Source of the DNA: Sphingomonas sp. JUb134
Lineage (GTDB): Bacteria; Pseudomonadota; Alphaproteobacteria; Sphingomonadales; Sphingomonadaceae
Length of the DNA stretch: 64,000 nucleotides
Reading direction: 5' to 3'
Assembly: GCF_004341505.2 (NCBI RefSeq)
Contig: NZ_SLYP02000002.1
Location: forward strand, 248,001-312,000
Below, in pieces: positions 13,012 to 21,830 of the stretch. Numbering within the stretch: the stretch's first letter is position 1; every line of letters begins with the position of its first letter. Both the position numbers and the translations under genes were made by a program. The notes under the pieces are model-generated. The model saw only the letters and a program-made list of their open reading frames with translations, did not search any database and was not told where the DNA came from.

Positions 13012-14990
13012 GTACGCCAGACAACGCTAAGCGAGAACATTTCAAGAACCGTATGATGGCCGTTACCGCCGGAGGTCGCTAAGCCCCAGTTCTTCCCACA
13101 TCCATGTAAAGTCATAGGTGCCCATCGGATCGGCGGTGCCCGATTTTGCCGCGCCATTTTCGATATATTTGAGCCAGTCGGCTACCTTTACCCGCCCCGC
13201 CTTTGTACAGGCCAGAACGCGTGGCGTCTTGTGGCTGAGGGCTGGGACCGGCTCATCGAGCGTTTTCGTATATTCACGGGTCAGCATATCGTGAACGATG
13301 CGCTCCATTTCATGCGGTGGAATATCCAGCGCCTCGTCCTGTGGCGTGCGGGCGGCATCGTCGGCCATAACCTGATCGAGCGTCCGGATTTCGGCCATAG
13401 GCGCGCTCACGCAATCACCAAGCCATTCGCCCATCTGGGTAATTGCTCGCTCCGCGCGGGCGGCACTGTTTACCTCGACGATCAGCTTGCGCCCTGCCAG
13501 TTCCACATTGGCAAAAACCGGCGTGCCGTCATCCATGGTCGTGACGAAGGCCCGCTTGCCTTTGGTCGCTTGCGGCTTCTTGTTCTTCGTCGCTGGTGCC
13601 AGCCAGTTCCAGAAACTGTCGCTGGCAGGTTCCAGCCATTGTGCCGCGTTCAGCCTTCGGATCAGGCTCTTGCCGACCACGCCTTTCGCCAGCGGAAAAA
13701 CGATACGGTGGAACACCAGGTCATCGCCGTCGGCGTTGACCATATCCGGCGCGCTGCCGGGCATGGCCTTGCCCAGACAGTCGAGCAGCCACATGTTCGT
13801 GAACATCGGTCCCGATGCTCCCAGAAGCGCGTCCCGATCGGACGGGTCCAATTCCGCAGTGTCCTGAGTTTCGTCGGCAAGTCGGGAAAATGCATCGACC
13901 ACTCGCACGGCGCCCTCAGCGCTGAACGGCAACAGCGCTCCGGAAATGCCATGGCGCCCGTTCACGTCGACAACCCTTGCGGCGATCTTGTCCCAGTTGA
14001 CCAGGGTCTGGGTTGCACCGTGTTCGCGCACCGTCACCGGAGCAACGTCGCGCAGCAGATCGCGCAAGGTCATCGACTGACCAGGCACGACTTCGCTGAC
14101 CTCATAGAGCGACATGACCGTATCGCGTAACGCGCGCATATAGGCCTTGTTCGGCGCCTTTTCGTTCCAGCCCCGGCGCTTGAGATAGTCATCGACCAGA
14201 TTGCGACCGTCGGGTTCCAGTTCCTGCGTAAGCAGATCTTCAAAGGCGCAGCCCCATAGCGGCCCTTGCCAGTGATCGCCAATTATCTCGAATATGGCGT
14301 CAGGCTCGAGTCCGGTCGCTTCGCTCGCCGGATCGAGATGCGCGGACAGCATTTCGGCCAATGCCTCATCCCATGGCGCGCGATCCGCATATTTCATCAG
14401 GCCGGAAAGATCGTGAGCCGATTTCGATCTGGACATTCAGATGGGCCTTTCCACGCCGAGGCGGCGCATTTCTCGATAGATGGTCGATCGGCCGATGCCG
14501 AGTTGTCGTGCTGCTTCTGTCGGCGAGATGCTCGCTTCGACCAGTTTGATGGCGGCATGTACCTTGGACATGTCGAGCGGCTGACGGCCGGGCAACTTGC
14601 CTTTGGCGCGCGCGGCGGCGATCCCATCCCTGGTTCGCTCGGAGATCAGTCTCCGCTCGAAATGGGCGATGGCCCCGAACACATGGAAGATGAGTTCGCC
14701 GGCGGCCGACGATGTGTCGATCTTTTCCTCAAGACTCAGGAGCGCGATGCCCTGGCCGCGTAGCGTCTCGACCGTGGTGAGCAATTCGGCGAGCGAGCGC
14801 CCAAGCCGATCGAGGCGGACCACCGCCAGCGTGTCGCCCTTGCGGGCATAGGCGATCAGTTCGGCCAGACCGGGCCGCTCCATGCTCTTGCCCGACATGA
14901 CGTCGGTGAACACCTTGATCGCGCCGGCCTCCTCCAGACGCATGGTCTGTCCAGCCACGTCCTGATCGCCGGTGCTGACGCGGGCATAAC
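13012..14990 (-). repeat. Left copy of 1979-bp inverted repeat
   Basis: This segment appears identical, in reverse complement, to 18181-20159. It carries the 457-aa gene and the resolvase from its sixth codon onward. The inner boundary (14990/14991) is exactly where the Tn402-like terminal repeat starts. The outer boundary (13011/13012) is defined by an IS3 element interrupting the other copy, so the original duplication may have been longer. Confidence 0.9.
13063..14436 (-). CDS. 457-aa hypothetical protein, copy 1
   Basis: A 457-residue protein identical to the product of 18735-20108. It starts directly after the resolvase stop codon. The C-terminal 60 residues (TPRVLACTKAGRVKVADWLK, then YDFTWMWEELGL) resemble the toxin-binding domain of Xre/MbcA/ParS antitoxins (DUF2384), though this is a weak visual match. 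The first 390 residues are soluble and unrecognised. The constant link to a serine resolvase suggests it travels with that gene on transposons. Confidence 0.75.
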   Translation of the reverse strand: MSRSKSAHDLSGLMKYADRAPWDEALAEMLSAHLDPASEATGLEPDAIFEIIGDHWQGPLWGCAFEDLLTQELEPDGRNLVDDYLKRRGWNEKAPNKAYMRALRDTVMSLYEVSEVVPGQSMTLRDLLRDVAPVTVREHGATQTLVNWDKIAARVVDVNGRHGISGALLPFSAEGAVRVVDAFSRLADETQDTAELDPSDRDALLGASGPMFTNMWLLDCLGKAMPGSAPDMVNADGDDLVFHRIVFPLAKGVVGKSLIRRLNAAQWLEPASDSFWNWLAPATKNKKPQATKGKRAFVTTMDDGTPVFANVELAGRKLIVEVNSAARAERAITQMGEWLGDCVSAPMAEIRTLDQVMADDAARTPQDEALDIPPHEMERIVHDMLTREYTKTLDEPVPALSHKTPRVLACTKAGRVKVADWLKYIENGAAKSGTADPMGTYDFTWMWEELGLSDLRR

Positions 14991-15009
14991 TGTCAGTTTT
15001 CGAAGCCAA
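14437..15009 (-). pseudogene. Resolvase copy 1, 5' end replaced by transposon end
   Basis: Residues from YARVSTGDQ to the C-terminus are identical to the intact resolvase at 18165-18734. The first six codons are missing and replaced by sequence from the Tn402-like terminal repeat. A TTG at 15009 could give an in-frame start (MASKTDSYARVS), which keeps the catalytic serine, but the normal promoter and res site are gone. I therefore call it disrupted. Confidence 0.75.
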
Positions 15010-15066
15010 TGTCAGCGAAAGCCGAATGAACGCTTGCTAAGCGGGGCCGGCGTTTGTCACACTCGG
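14991..15066 (+). repeat. Terminal repeat of Tn402-like transposon
   Basis: The sequence starts TGTCAGTTTTCGAAG, very close to the Tn402/Tn5053 terminus (TGTCATTTTCAGAAG). A second TGTCAGCGAAAG begins 19 bp further in and a weaker TGTCACACTCGG at 15055. Such multiple 19-bp TniA-binding repeats are typical of this family. It lies just before tniA, as expected for the tniA-proximal end. Confidence 0.75.
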
Positions 15067-16796
15067 CGTCGCTGGTGATCGGAGTCGATGTCAGCAGCTT
15101 GCACTTCCCTCGAAGTGGAGGTCGGCAGTTGGCGGAAGCAGCTTCGGACCTGAGCCTCGTTCCCGGGCCGTCATGGCAGGAGGCAGAGCGACGTGCGGCG
15201 GTGCTTCGGCCACTGGCGGCGCTGCCGGCCTGTCCCCGCGAGCAGGCCCGCGCAGCCGCAGTCGTCTTGGGCGTGTCCGAGCGTCAGGTTTACCGCTTGC
15301 TCCGAAAATGCCGCGAGGGCGGCGGTACGGTAACCACGCTGGTCAGCAGCGGATCGGATGGCGGGCGCGGCAAGAGGCGGATCGAGGAGCGCCGCGAGGC
15401 CCTGATCCGCGATGCCGTAGCCGAACTGTACCTGACGCCGCAGCGGCTGTCGGCCGAGAAGATCGTGGTCGAGGTTCGCCGGCGCGCCCGCGACCAGCAT
15501 GTGCGCCCGCCATCGGCGAGTACCGTCCGGCGCAGGATCGCGGCTTTGTCGCAGGAAGAGCGGCGTAGACGCGGTGACGTGGCTGTTCCGGAAGCGGTGC
15601 TGGGATCGACCGTGACCGCCCAGGCGCCGCTCGACGTGGTGCAGATAGACCATACGCCAGTGGACCTCATCCTGGTCGATCCGATCGAGCGCCGCCCGAT
15701 CGGCCGCCCCTGGGTGACGGTCGCAATCGACGTGTTCAGCCGCTGCATCGCCGGCCTCCTCGTGACGCTGGAAGCACCGTCCGCTACCAGCGTCGGGCTG
15801 TGCCTGGCGCATGTCGCGTCGGACAAGCGGTCGTGGCTGACAGCTATCGGGGTCGATGCGGACTGGCCGGTGATGGGACGCCCCCGGCAGATCGGCGTGG
15901 ACAATGCCGCCGAGTTCCACTCCGAAGCTCTGGAACGCGGCTGCGCCCAGCACGACATCACGATCGACTGGCGACCATTCGGGCGACCGCAGGTCGGTGG
16001 TGTCGTGGAACGGGTGATCGGCACGCTGATGGAGTTGGTGCATGGCCTGCCCGGCACGACCTTCTCCAACGTCATGCAGCGTGGACGCTACGACAGCGAC
16101 AAGGCCGCGTGCCTGACGCTCGCCGAGCTGGAACGATGGTTGGCCGTCGCCATCGCCAAGCTCTACCATCTGCGTCCCCATGCCGGGTTGGACGGCGAAG
16201 CCCCATTACAACGCTATCAGGAAGGCGTGCGCGCCCTTGCCACCGAAGGACTGGCACCGCCGTCGCCGCGTGATCCGCGCGCGTTCCTGATCGACTTTCT
16301 GCCTGTGGTCCGGCGGACCTTGCGGCGCGACGGGGTAGTGATCGACCACATCCACTATTTTTCGGATGCGCTGAAGCCCTGGATTGAACGGGACGGACCA
16401 CCCCGGCGCATACTCATCCGCCGCGATCCCCGCGACCTCAGCCGCATCTATGTCCACGACCCCGACGACGGTGGCTATCTCGAAGTCGGCTACCGTGAAC
16501 TTTCCCGGCCACCCGTCTCGCTATGGGAACACCGTCTCGCCCGATCCCGCCTGCGTCGCCAACGGCAAAGTGAGATAGACGAAGGCATACTGTTCGCCGG
16601 GATCGAGGAGATGCGTGAGATCGAGGTCCAAGCGCGAACCGCGACGCGCACGACCCGGCGCAATCAGGCCCGCCGGCTTGGGCTGCGTGTCATCACCGAT
16701 CCCGCCCCACGGTTGAGCGAACCTGCTTCGCCTTGGCCTGTGCGAGCGGTCGATGGCACGGCATCATCCGAGCCTTTCGATGTAGAGGAGTGGTGA
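15054..16796 (+). CDS. tniA: TniA, DDE transposase of Tn402-like element
   Basis: A 580-residue transposase of the Mu/Tn7 TnsB-like superfamily. An N-terminal helix-turn-helix region (LGVSERQVYRLLRKCREG) is followed by the DDE core: DVVQIDHTPVDLI, IGVDNAAEFHSEAL and GGVVERVIGTLMEL. The C-terminus ends FDVEEW, like known TniA. The start is a TTG at 15054 or a GTG at 15075; neither has a strong ribosome-binding site. The stop is 2 bp before tniB. Confidence 0.92.
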   Translation: MSHSASLVIGVDVSSLHFPRSGGRQLAEAASDLSLVPGPSWQEAERRAAVLRPLAALPACPREQARAAAVVLGVSERQVYRLLRKCREGGGTVTTLVSSGSDGGRGKRRIEERREALIRDAVAELYLTPQRLSAEKIVVEVRRRARDQHVRPPSASTVRRRIAALSQEERRRRGDVAVPEAVLGSTVTAQAPLDVVQIDHTPVDLILVDPIERRPIGRPWVTVAIDVFSRCIAGLLVTLEAPSATSVGLCLAHVASDKRSWLTAIGVDADWPVMGRPRQIGVDNAAEFHSEALERGCAQHDITIDWRPFGRPQVGGVVERVIGTLMELVHGLPGTTFSNVMQRGRYDSDKAACLTLAELERWLAVAIAKLYHLRPHAGLDGEAPLQRYQEGVRALATEGLAPPSPRDPRAFLIDFLPVVRRTLRRDGVVIDHIHYFSDALKPWIERDGPPRRILIRRDPRDLSRIYVHDPDDGGYLEVGYRELSRPPVSLWEHRLARSRLRRQRQSEIDEGILFAGIEEMREIEVQARTATRTTRRNQARRLGLRVITDPAPRLSEPASPWPVRAVDGTASSEPFDVEEW

Positions 16797-16798
16797 GC

Positions 16799-17716
16799 AT
16801 GATGGGCGAGCCGGATCATCTCTCGCCCGCTGCCCGCCCTATCGCCGACCTGCCATCGTCGGAGCGCCTGGCGCATATGCACGGCCAATGGTGGATCGCT
16901 CATCCCCACGCGGAAGCGGCCCTGGCGCGGCTCGACGACGCCTTCCGATTTGGGCCAGGCCGCGTCCGGCCGCCCAACCTGCTGATCGTGGGGCCGACTA
17001 ATAACGGCAAGAGCATGATCGCCGAGAAGTTTCGGCGCCTGCATCCGCCGTCACCAAGTTCGTGCGGCCAGCGCGAAGTCGTGCCGGTCGTGGTGATGCA
17101 GATGCCGACCGAACCAAGCGTCCGACGCTTCTACGGTGCGATCCTGACGGCGCTCAACGCGCCAGTGTCGTTCAACCTCCCCGGCGAACGTCTCGAACGC
17201 TATGCACTCGACCTTCTGCGCGCGGTCGAGGTGCGGGTGCTGATCGTGGACGAGCTGCACAACCTGCTCGCCGGCACGCACCGTCGCCGCGCCGAATTCC
17301 TGAACATGCTCCGCTTTCTCGGCAACACGCTCCGCATCCCGATCGTCGGCCTGGGCACCAAACAGGCTCAGATCGCGGTGCGCAGCGATGACCAGCTTGA
17401 GAACCGCTTCGAGCCGATCCCGCTACCGGCATGGCAGGACGACGGTGTGTTCGCGCGCCTCCTCGCCAGTTTCGAGCGCGCGTTGCCTTTGCGCGAACGA
17501 TCGGCGTTGGCGGACGCTCCTGAAATACGCAGTATGGTGCTGCGCCGGTCGACCGGCCTGATCGGCGAGGTCGCGGCCTTGCTCACTGCCGCGACGGTTC
17601 ATGCGCTGCTGCATGGACGCGAACGGATCGACCGCGTGATGCTTGAAGGGTGCGACTTTCGTGGGCCGGACGAACGGCGCGCCCTGTTCGAAGCGTCCTT
17701 CCCCCGTGTTCGATGA
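16799..17716 (+). CDS. tniB: TniB, AAA+ transposition ATPase
   Basis: A 305-residue AAA+ ATPase with Walker A GPTNNGKSM and Walker B VLIVDELHNLL, the TnsC-like partner of TniA. The segment GTHRRRAEFLNMLRFLGN is characteristic of TniB. The ATG at 16799 follows GAGGAG at the end of tniA. It appears complete. Confidence 0.92.
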   Translation: MMGEPDHLSPAARPIADLPSSERLAHMHGQWWIAHPHAEAALARLDDAFRFGPGRVRPPNLLIVGPTNNGKSMIAEKFRRLHPPSPSSCGQREVVPVVVMQMPTEPSVRRFYGAILTALNAPVSFNLPGERLERYALDLLRAVEVRVLIVDELHNLLAGTHRRRAEFLNMLRFLGNTLRIPIVGLGTKQAQIAVRSDDQLENRFEPIPLPAWQDDGVFARLLASFERALPLRERSALADAPEIRSMVLRRSTGLIGEVAALLTAATVHALLHGRERIDRVMLEGCDFRGPDERRALFEASFPRVR

Positions 17717-17726
17717 AGTCGAGCTG

Positions 17727-18092
17727 ATGGGCGACCTACCGCGCCCGCGCTGGCCGCTGCATCCGCAACCGCGTCCGTTGGAGAGGCTGGACACTTACGT
17801 CCGCAGACTGGCCGACACCTACGGCATGGGTGTAGCGACCTTCTGTCGATATGGCCTTGGCTGCAATGTCGGCGATCTTGACCGCTGCGCGGACGATCCG
17901 CCCCAAGCCTTGCTGGAACGCCTGTCGAGCGGCACCGGTCAGTCGATCCGCCGGCTCCGCAACATGACCGACGCCCGTTGCCATGCTCGAACCAAGGTGG
18001 CGGCGCGCTGGGTAATCCGCTGCGATCCAGAAATCGTCCACAAAATGCGGTTCAGATTTTCTGGACACGGCGGGTTTGTGGACAGTATTTAG
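17727..18092 (+). pseudogene. tniQ: TniQ, truncated
   Basis: About 85 residues match the TniQ N-terminus (RPLERLDTYVRRLADTYGM; CNVGDLD). The frame then changes character and ends after 121 residues, whereas TniQ normally has about 400. The missing part coincides with the junction just before the res-like repeats. TniQ is needed for target selection, so this copy of the element is probably not self-mobile. Confidence 0.7.
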
Positions 18093-18140
18093 AGACGGTC
18101 GGCGCCCGATTTTGCGAGCGCCGGCCCGCTTGTCCACAAA
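18075..18140. other. Candidate res site of serine resolvase
   Basis: Inverted arms TTTGTGGACA (18075-18084) and TGTCCACAAA (18131-18140) are perfect. Each is followed or preceded by an ACGGTCGG/CCGACCGT pair, and a GGCGC/GCGCC pair lies between. The repeats sit between tniQ and the resolvase gene, where res subsites lie in Tn402-like elements. Confidence 0.55.
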
Positions 18141-18164
18141 CCGACCGTTTGGGAGACGCACGGG

Positions 18165-18734
18165 ATGGGCGATATTCTGGGTTATGCCCGCGTCAGCACC
18201 GGCGATCAGGACGTGGCTGGACAGACCATGCGTCTGGAGGAGGCCGGCGCGATCAAGGTGTTCACCGACGTCATGTCGGGCAAGAGCATGGAGCGGCCCG
18301 GTCTGGCCGAACTGATCGCCTATGCCCGCAAGGGCGACACGCTGGCGGTGGTCCGCCTCGATCGGCTTGGGCGCTCGCTCGCCGAATTGCTCACCACGGT
18401 CGAGACGCTACGCGGCCAGGGCATCGCGCTCCTGAGTCTTGAGGAAAAGATCGACACATCGTCGGCCGCCGGCGAACTCATCTTCCATGTGTTCGGGGCC
18501 ATCGCCCATTTCGAGCGGAGACTGATCTCCGAGCGAACCAGGGATGGGATCGCCGCCGCGCGCGCCAAAGGCAAGTTGCCCGGCCGTCAGCCGCTCGACA
18601 TGTCCAAGGTACATGCCGCCATCAAACTGGTCGAAGCGAGCATCTCGCCGACAGAAGCAGCACGACAACTCGGCATCGGCCGATCGACCATCTATCGAGA
18701 AATGCGCCGCCTCGGCGTGGAAAGGCCCATCTGA
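18165..18734 (+). CDS. tniR: Serine resolvase TniR/TnpR, intact copy
   Basis: A 189-residue serine recombinase. The catalytic serine is Ser11 in GYARVSTGDQ. The core contains RLDRLGRSLAELL and FERRLISERTRDGI, and the C-terminal helix-turn-helix is PTEAARQLGIGRSTIYREM. It resolves transposition cointegrates at the adjacent res site. The ATG at 18165 is specific to this copy; the inverted copy diverges just upstream of codon 7. Confidence 0.93.
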   Translation: MGDILGYARVSTGDQDVAGQTMRLEEAGAIKVFTDVMSGKSMERPGLAELIAYARKGDTLAVVRLDRLGRSLAELLTTVETLRGQGIALLSLEEKIDTSSAAGELIFHVFGAIAHFERRLISERTRDGIAAARAKGKLPGRQPLDMSKVHAAIKLVEASISPTEAARQLGIGRSTIYREMRRLGVERPI

Positions 18735-20159
18735 ATGTCCAGATCGAAATCGGCTCACGATCTTTCCGGCCTGATGAAATATGCGGATCGCGCGCCATGG
18801 GATGAGGCATTGGCCGAAATGCTGTCCGCGCATCTCGATCCGGCGAGCGAAGCGACCGGACTCGAGCCTGACGCCATATTCGAGATAATTGGCGATCACT
18901 GGCAAGGGCCGCTATGGGGCTGCGCCTTTGAAGATCTGCTTACGCAGGAACTGGAACCCGACGGTCGCAATCTGGTCGATGACTATCTCAAGCGCCGGGG
19001 CTGGAACGAAAAGGCGCCGAACAAGGCCTATATGCGCGCGTTACGCGATACGGTCATGTCGCTCTATGAGGTCAGCGAAGTCGTGCCTGGTCAGTCGATG
19101 ACCTTGCGCGATCTGCTGCGCGACGTTGCTCCGGTGACGGTGCGCGAACACGGTGCAACCCAGACCCTGGTCAACTGGGACAAGATCGCCGCAAGGGTTG
19201 TCGACGTGAACGGGCGCCATGGCATTTCCGGAGCGCTGTTGCCGTTCAGCGCTGAGGGCGCCGTGCGAGTGGTCGATGCATTTTCCCGACTTGCCGACGA
19301 AACTCAGGACACTGCGGAATTGGACCCGTCCGATCGGGACGCGCTTCTGGGAGCATCGGGACCGATGTTCACGAACATGTGGCTGCTCGACTGTCTGGGC
19401 AAGGCCATGCCCGGCAGCGCGCCGGATATGGTCAACGCCGACGGCGATGACCTGGTGTTCCACCGTATCGTTTTTCCGCTGGCGAAAGGCGTGGTCGGCA
19501 AGAGCCTGATCCGAAGGCTGAACGCGGCACAATGGCTGGAACCTGCCAGCGACAGTTTCTGGAACTGGCTGGCACCAGCGACGAAGAACAAGAAGCCGCA
19601 AGCGACCAAAGGCAAGCGGGCCTTCGTCACGACCATGGATGACGGCACGCCGGTTTTTGCCAATGTGGAACTGGCAGGGCGCAAGCTGATCGTCGAGGTA
19701 AACAGTGCCGCCCGCGCGGAGCGAGCAATTACCCAGATGGGCGAATGGCTTGGTGATTGCGTGAGCGCGCCTATGGCCGAAATCCGGACGCTCGATCAGG
19801 TTATGGCCGACGATGCCGCCCGCACGCCACAGGACGAGGCGCTGGATATTCCACCGCATGAAATGGAGCGCATCGTTCACGATATGCTGACCCGTGAATA
19901 TACGAAAACGCTCGATGAGCCGGTCCCAGCCCTCAGCCACAAGACGCCACGCGTTCTGGCCTGTACAAAGGCGGGGCGGGTAAAGGTAGCCGACTGGCTC
20001 AAATATATCGAAAATGGCGCGGCAAAATCGGGCACCGCCGATCCGATGGGCACCTATGACTTTACATGGATGTGGGAAGAACTGGGGCTTAGCGACCTCC
20101 GGCGGTAACGGCCATCATACGGTTCTTGAAATGTTCTCGCTTAGCGTTGTCTGGCGTAC
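18181..20159 (+). repeat. Right copy of 1979-bp inverted repeat
   Basis: Reverse complement of 13012-14990 with no difference found by eye, and identical translated products. It ends abruptly at the left end of an IS3-family element (20160). The two copies flank the tni genes and could support inversion of about 3.2 kb by homologous recombination. Confidence 0.9.
18735..20108 (+). CDS. 457-aa hypothetical protein, copy 2
   Basis: Identical to the 13063-14436 product. The start codon directly follows the resolvase stop, so it is probably co-transcribed with the intact resolvase. The protein is acidic and soluble with no membrane segment. The C-terminus has a DUF2384-like appearance (TPRVLACTKAGRVKVADWLK). 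Function unknown; cargo or accessory gene of the transposon. Confidence 0.8.
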   Translation: MSRSKSAHDLSGLMKYADRAPWDEALAEMLSAHLDPASEATGLEPDAIFEIIGDHWQGPLWGCAFEDLLTQELEPDGRNLVDDYLKRRGWNEKAPNKAYMRALRDTVMSLYEVSEVVPGQSMTLRDLLRDVAPVTVREHGATQTLVNWDKIAARVVDVNGRHGISGALLPFSAEGAVRVVDAFSRLADETQDTAELDPSDRDALLGASGPMFTNMWLLDCLGKAMPGSAPDMVNADGDDLVFHRIVFPLAKGVVGKSLIRRLNAAQWLEPASDSFWNWLAPATKNKKPQATKGKRAFVTTMDDGTPVFANVELAGRKLIVEVNSAARAERAITQMGEWLGDCVSAPMAEIRTLDQVMADDAARTPQDEALDIPPHEMERIVHDMLTREYTKTLDEPVPALSHKTPRVLACTKAGRVKVADWLKYIENGAAKSGTADPMGTYDFTWMWEELGLSDLRR

Positions 20160-20222
20160 TGAGCTGCCCCCTTCTGAGTGGTCCATCGACTATGACAGTC
20201 TGGATCGAGGAAGGGACGACGA

Positions 20223-20501
20223 ATGCCTGCGAAGAAGCACAAGCCCGAGGAGATCATCGGGAAGCTGCGTGAGGTTGAGATCATGCTGGGCCAGGGCGGC
20301 ACGACCGCGGAGGCGTGCCGGCGGATCGCGGTCAGCGAGCAGACTTACTATCGCTGGCGCAAGGAATATGGTGGTCTGAAGACGGATCAGGCTCGCCGGA
20401 TGAAGGACCTGGAGAAGGAGAACCTGCGGCTGCGCCGCGCGATCTCGGACCTGACGCTGGACAAGCTCATCCTGCAGGAGGCCGCCCGGGGAAACTTCTG
20501 A
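20223..20501 (+). CDS. IS3-family transposase OrfA
   Basis: A 92-residue helix-turn-helix protein (KPEEIIGKLREVEIMLGQGG; RIAVSEQTYYRWRKEYGG) with a leucine-zipper-like C-terminal helix (RMKDLEKENLRLRRAI). This is the OrfA of an IS3-family element. OrfB continues in a different frame from the end of this gene, as is usual for programmed frameshifting in IS3 elements. Confidence 0.9.
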   Translation: MPAKKHKPEEIIGKLREVEIMLGQGGTTAEACRRIAVSEQTYYRWRKEYGGLKTDQARRMKDLEKENLRLRRAISDLTLDKLILQEAARGNF

Positions 20502-20801
20502 GCCCTGCGCGGCGTCGGCGCTGTATCGACCAGGTGAAAGAGGTGCTGGACGTATCCGAGCGACGCGTATGCCGCGTGCTCGGCCAACACCGGTCGACGC
20601 AGCGCAAGATGCCGTGCGGGGCAGATGACGAGCAAGCGCTGACCGAAGACATCGTCGCGCTGGCCAAGCAGTACGGCCGATACGGCTACCGCCGGGTGAC
20701 CGCATTGCTGCACGCGGCGGGTTGGTCAGTGAACCACATGGCGTAATCAGGAGCGGTGCTCGTTGGGATAGCCTGTCGTCCCCTGAAGAGGAGGACGGAA
20801 G

Positions 20802-21830
20802 ATGACCTGCTATGTTGGCCTAGATGTGTCGATGAAGGAGACCGCGATCTGCGTCGTGGACGAAACGGGCGATCGCATATGGGACGGTAAGTCGCGAACG
20901 GACCCGGACGCTATTGCGGCCGTGCTGGCGCGGAGGGCCGCAGGAGCCGTGAGGATCGGTATCGAGACGGGCCCGATGACCGTGTGGTTGTGGCACGCAT
21001 TGACCGAGCGAGAGCTGCCGGTGGTGTGTCTTCATGCCAGGCATGCTGCGGCAGCGCTGAAGCTGCAGATGAACAAGACGGACCGCAACGACGCGTTTGG
21101 GTTGGCACGGCTGGTCCGCTCGGGCTGGTACCGGCCGGTCGCTGTTCGCTCGATGGATACGCACCGGTTGCGTGCGCTCCTGATCACGCGAGACCAGCTG
21201 GTCGGCATGAGCACCGCGCTCATCAACAAGATACGCGGCCTGGCGAAGACTTTCGGCATTCTGGTCGGACCCGGAAAGGGTGGCACCTTCGAACGTCAGG
21301 TCCGGGCAACGCTGCCGGACGATCCGGTGGTCGCCGCACTGTTCGAGAGCCTACTGGCGATGCTGAGCACATTGCGGGAGCAACAGCTTGCCATTGCCAA
21401 GCAGCTCGGCCGGGTTGCCCGGCAAAGCGGCGCCTGCCGCTTGATGATGACGATGCCCGGCGTCGGACCGCTGACGGCCGTCAGCTTCATGACCACCATC
21501 GAGGATCCTCACCGGTTCCGACGCTCGCAGGATGTCGGCGCCTATCTCGGTCTCACTCCGCGTCGCTACCAGTCGGGCGAGGTCGACATCAACGGCCGCA
21601 TCTCCAAGTGCGGAGATCGTCTCACCCGCAAGCTGCTGTTCGAAGCGGCCAATGTCATGCTGTCGCGGACCTCGCAGGCGTCGGCGCTGAAGGACTGGGC
21701 TGCCGCCATCGGCCGGAGATCGGGCTTCTGGAAGGCGCGCGTTGCGCTGGCCCGCAAGCTGGCGGTGATCCTGCACCGGATGTGGATCGACGGGCGAGGC
21801 TTTGACCCAAAGGTGACTGCCATGGCCTGA
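20802..21830 (+). CDS. IS110-family transposase 1
   Basis: A 342-residue recombinase. The N-terminal RuvC-like DEDD domain has Asp8 (VGLDVS), Glu55 (IGIETG), Asp94 and Asp97 (KTDRNDA). The C-terminal transposase_20 domain has MPGVGPLTAVSF and GAYLGLTPRRYQSGE, which holds the likely catalytic serine. These enzymes use a bridge RNA encoded by the element. The start has a GAGGAGG site. Confidence 0.93.
   Translation: MTCYVGLDVSMKETAICVVDETGDRIWDGKSRTDPDAIAAVLARRAAGAVRIGIETGPMTVWLWHALTERELPVVCLHARHAAAALKLQMNKTDRNDAFGLARLVRSGWYRPVAVRSMDTHRLRALLITRDQLVGMSTALINKIRGLAKTFGILVGPGKGGTFERQVRATLPDDPVVAALFESLLAMLSTLREQQLAIAKQLGRVARQSGACRLMMTMPGVGPLTAVSFMTTIEDPHRFRRSQDVGAYLGLTPRRYQSGEVDINGRISKCGDRLTRKLLFEAANVMLSRTSQASALKDWAAAIGRRSGFWKARVALARKLAVILHRMWIDGRGFDPKVTAMA

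Larger units (their letters stand above)
14991..20159 (+). mobile_element. Tn402/Tn5053-like transposon, right end lost
   Basis: Gene order is tniA, tniB, tniQ (truncated), res, resolvase, then a 457-aa gene, matching the tni module of the Tn402/Tn5053 family. The tniA-side terminal repeat is at 14991. The opposite end is not found, because the IS3 element at 20160 interrupts the sequence. The five bases before the left end (ATAAC) would be the target duplication; no matching right-hand copy can be located in this window. Confidence 0.8.

Noticed and set aside
13231..14130. 299-aa plus-strand frame, repeated at 19041-19940 on the minus strand
   Set aside because: It lies antisense to the 457-aa gene in both repeat copies. 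Being duplicated with it gives no independent support, and codon pattern favours the 457-aa frame.
18075..18140. CRISPR-like or terminator interpretation of the TTTGTGGACA repeats
   Set aside because: Only two inverted copies exist and they flank a resolvase start; a res site explains them better.
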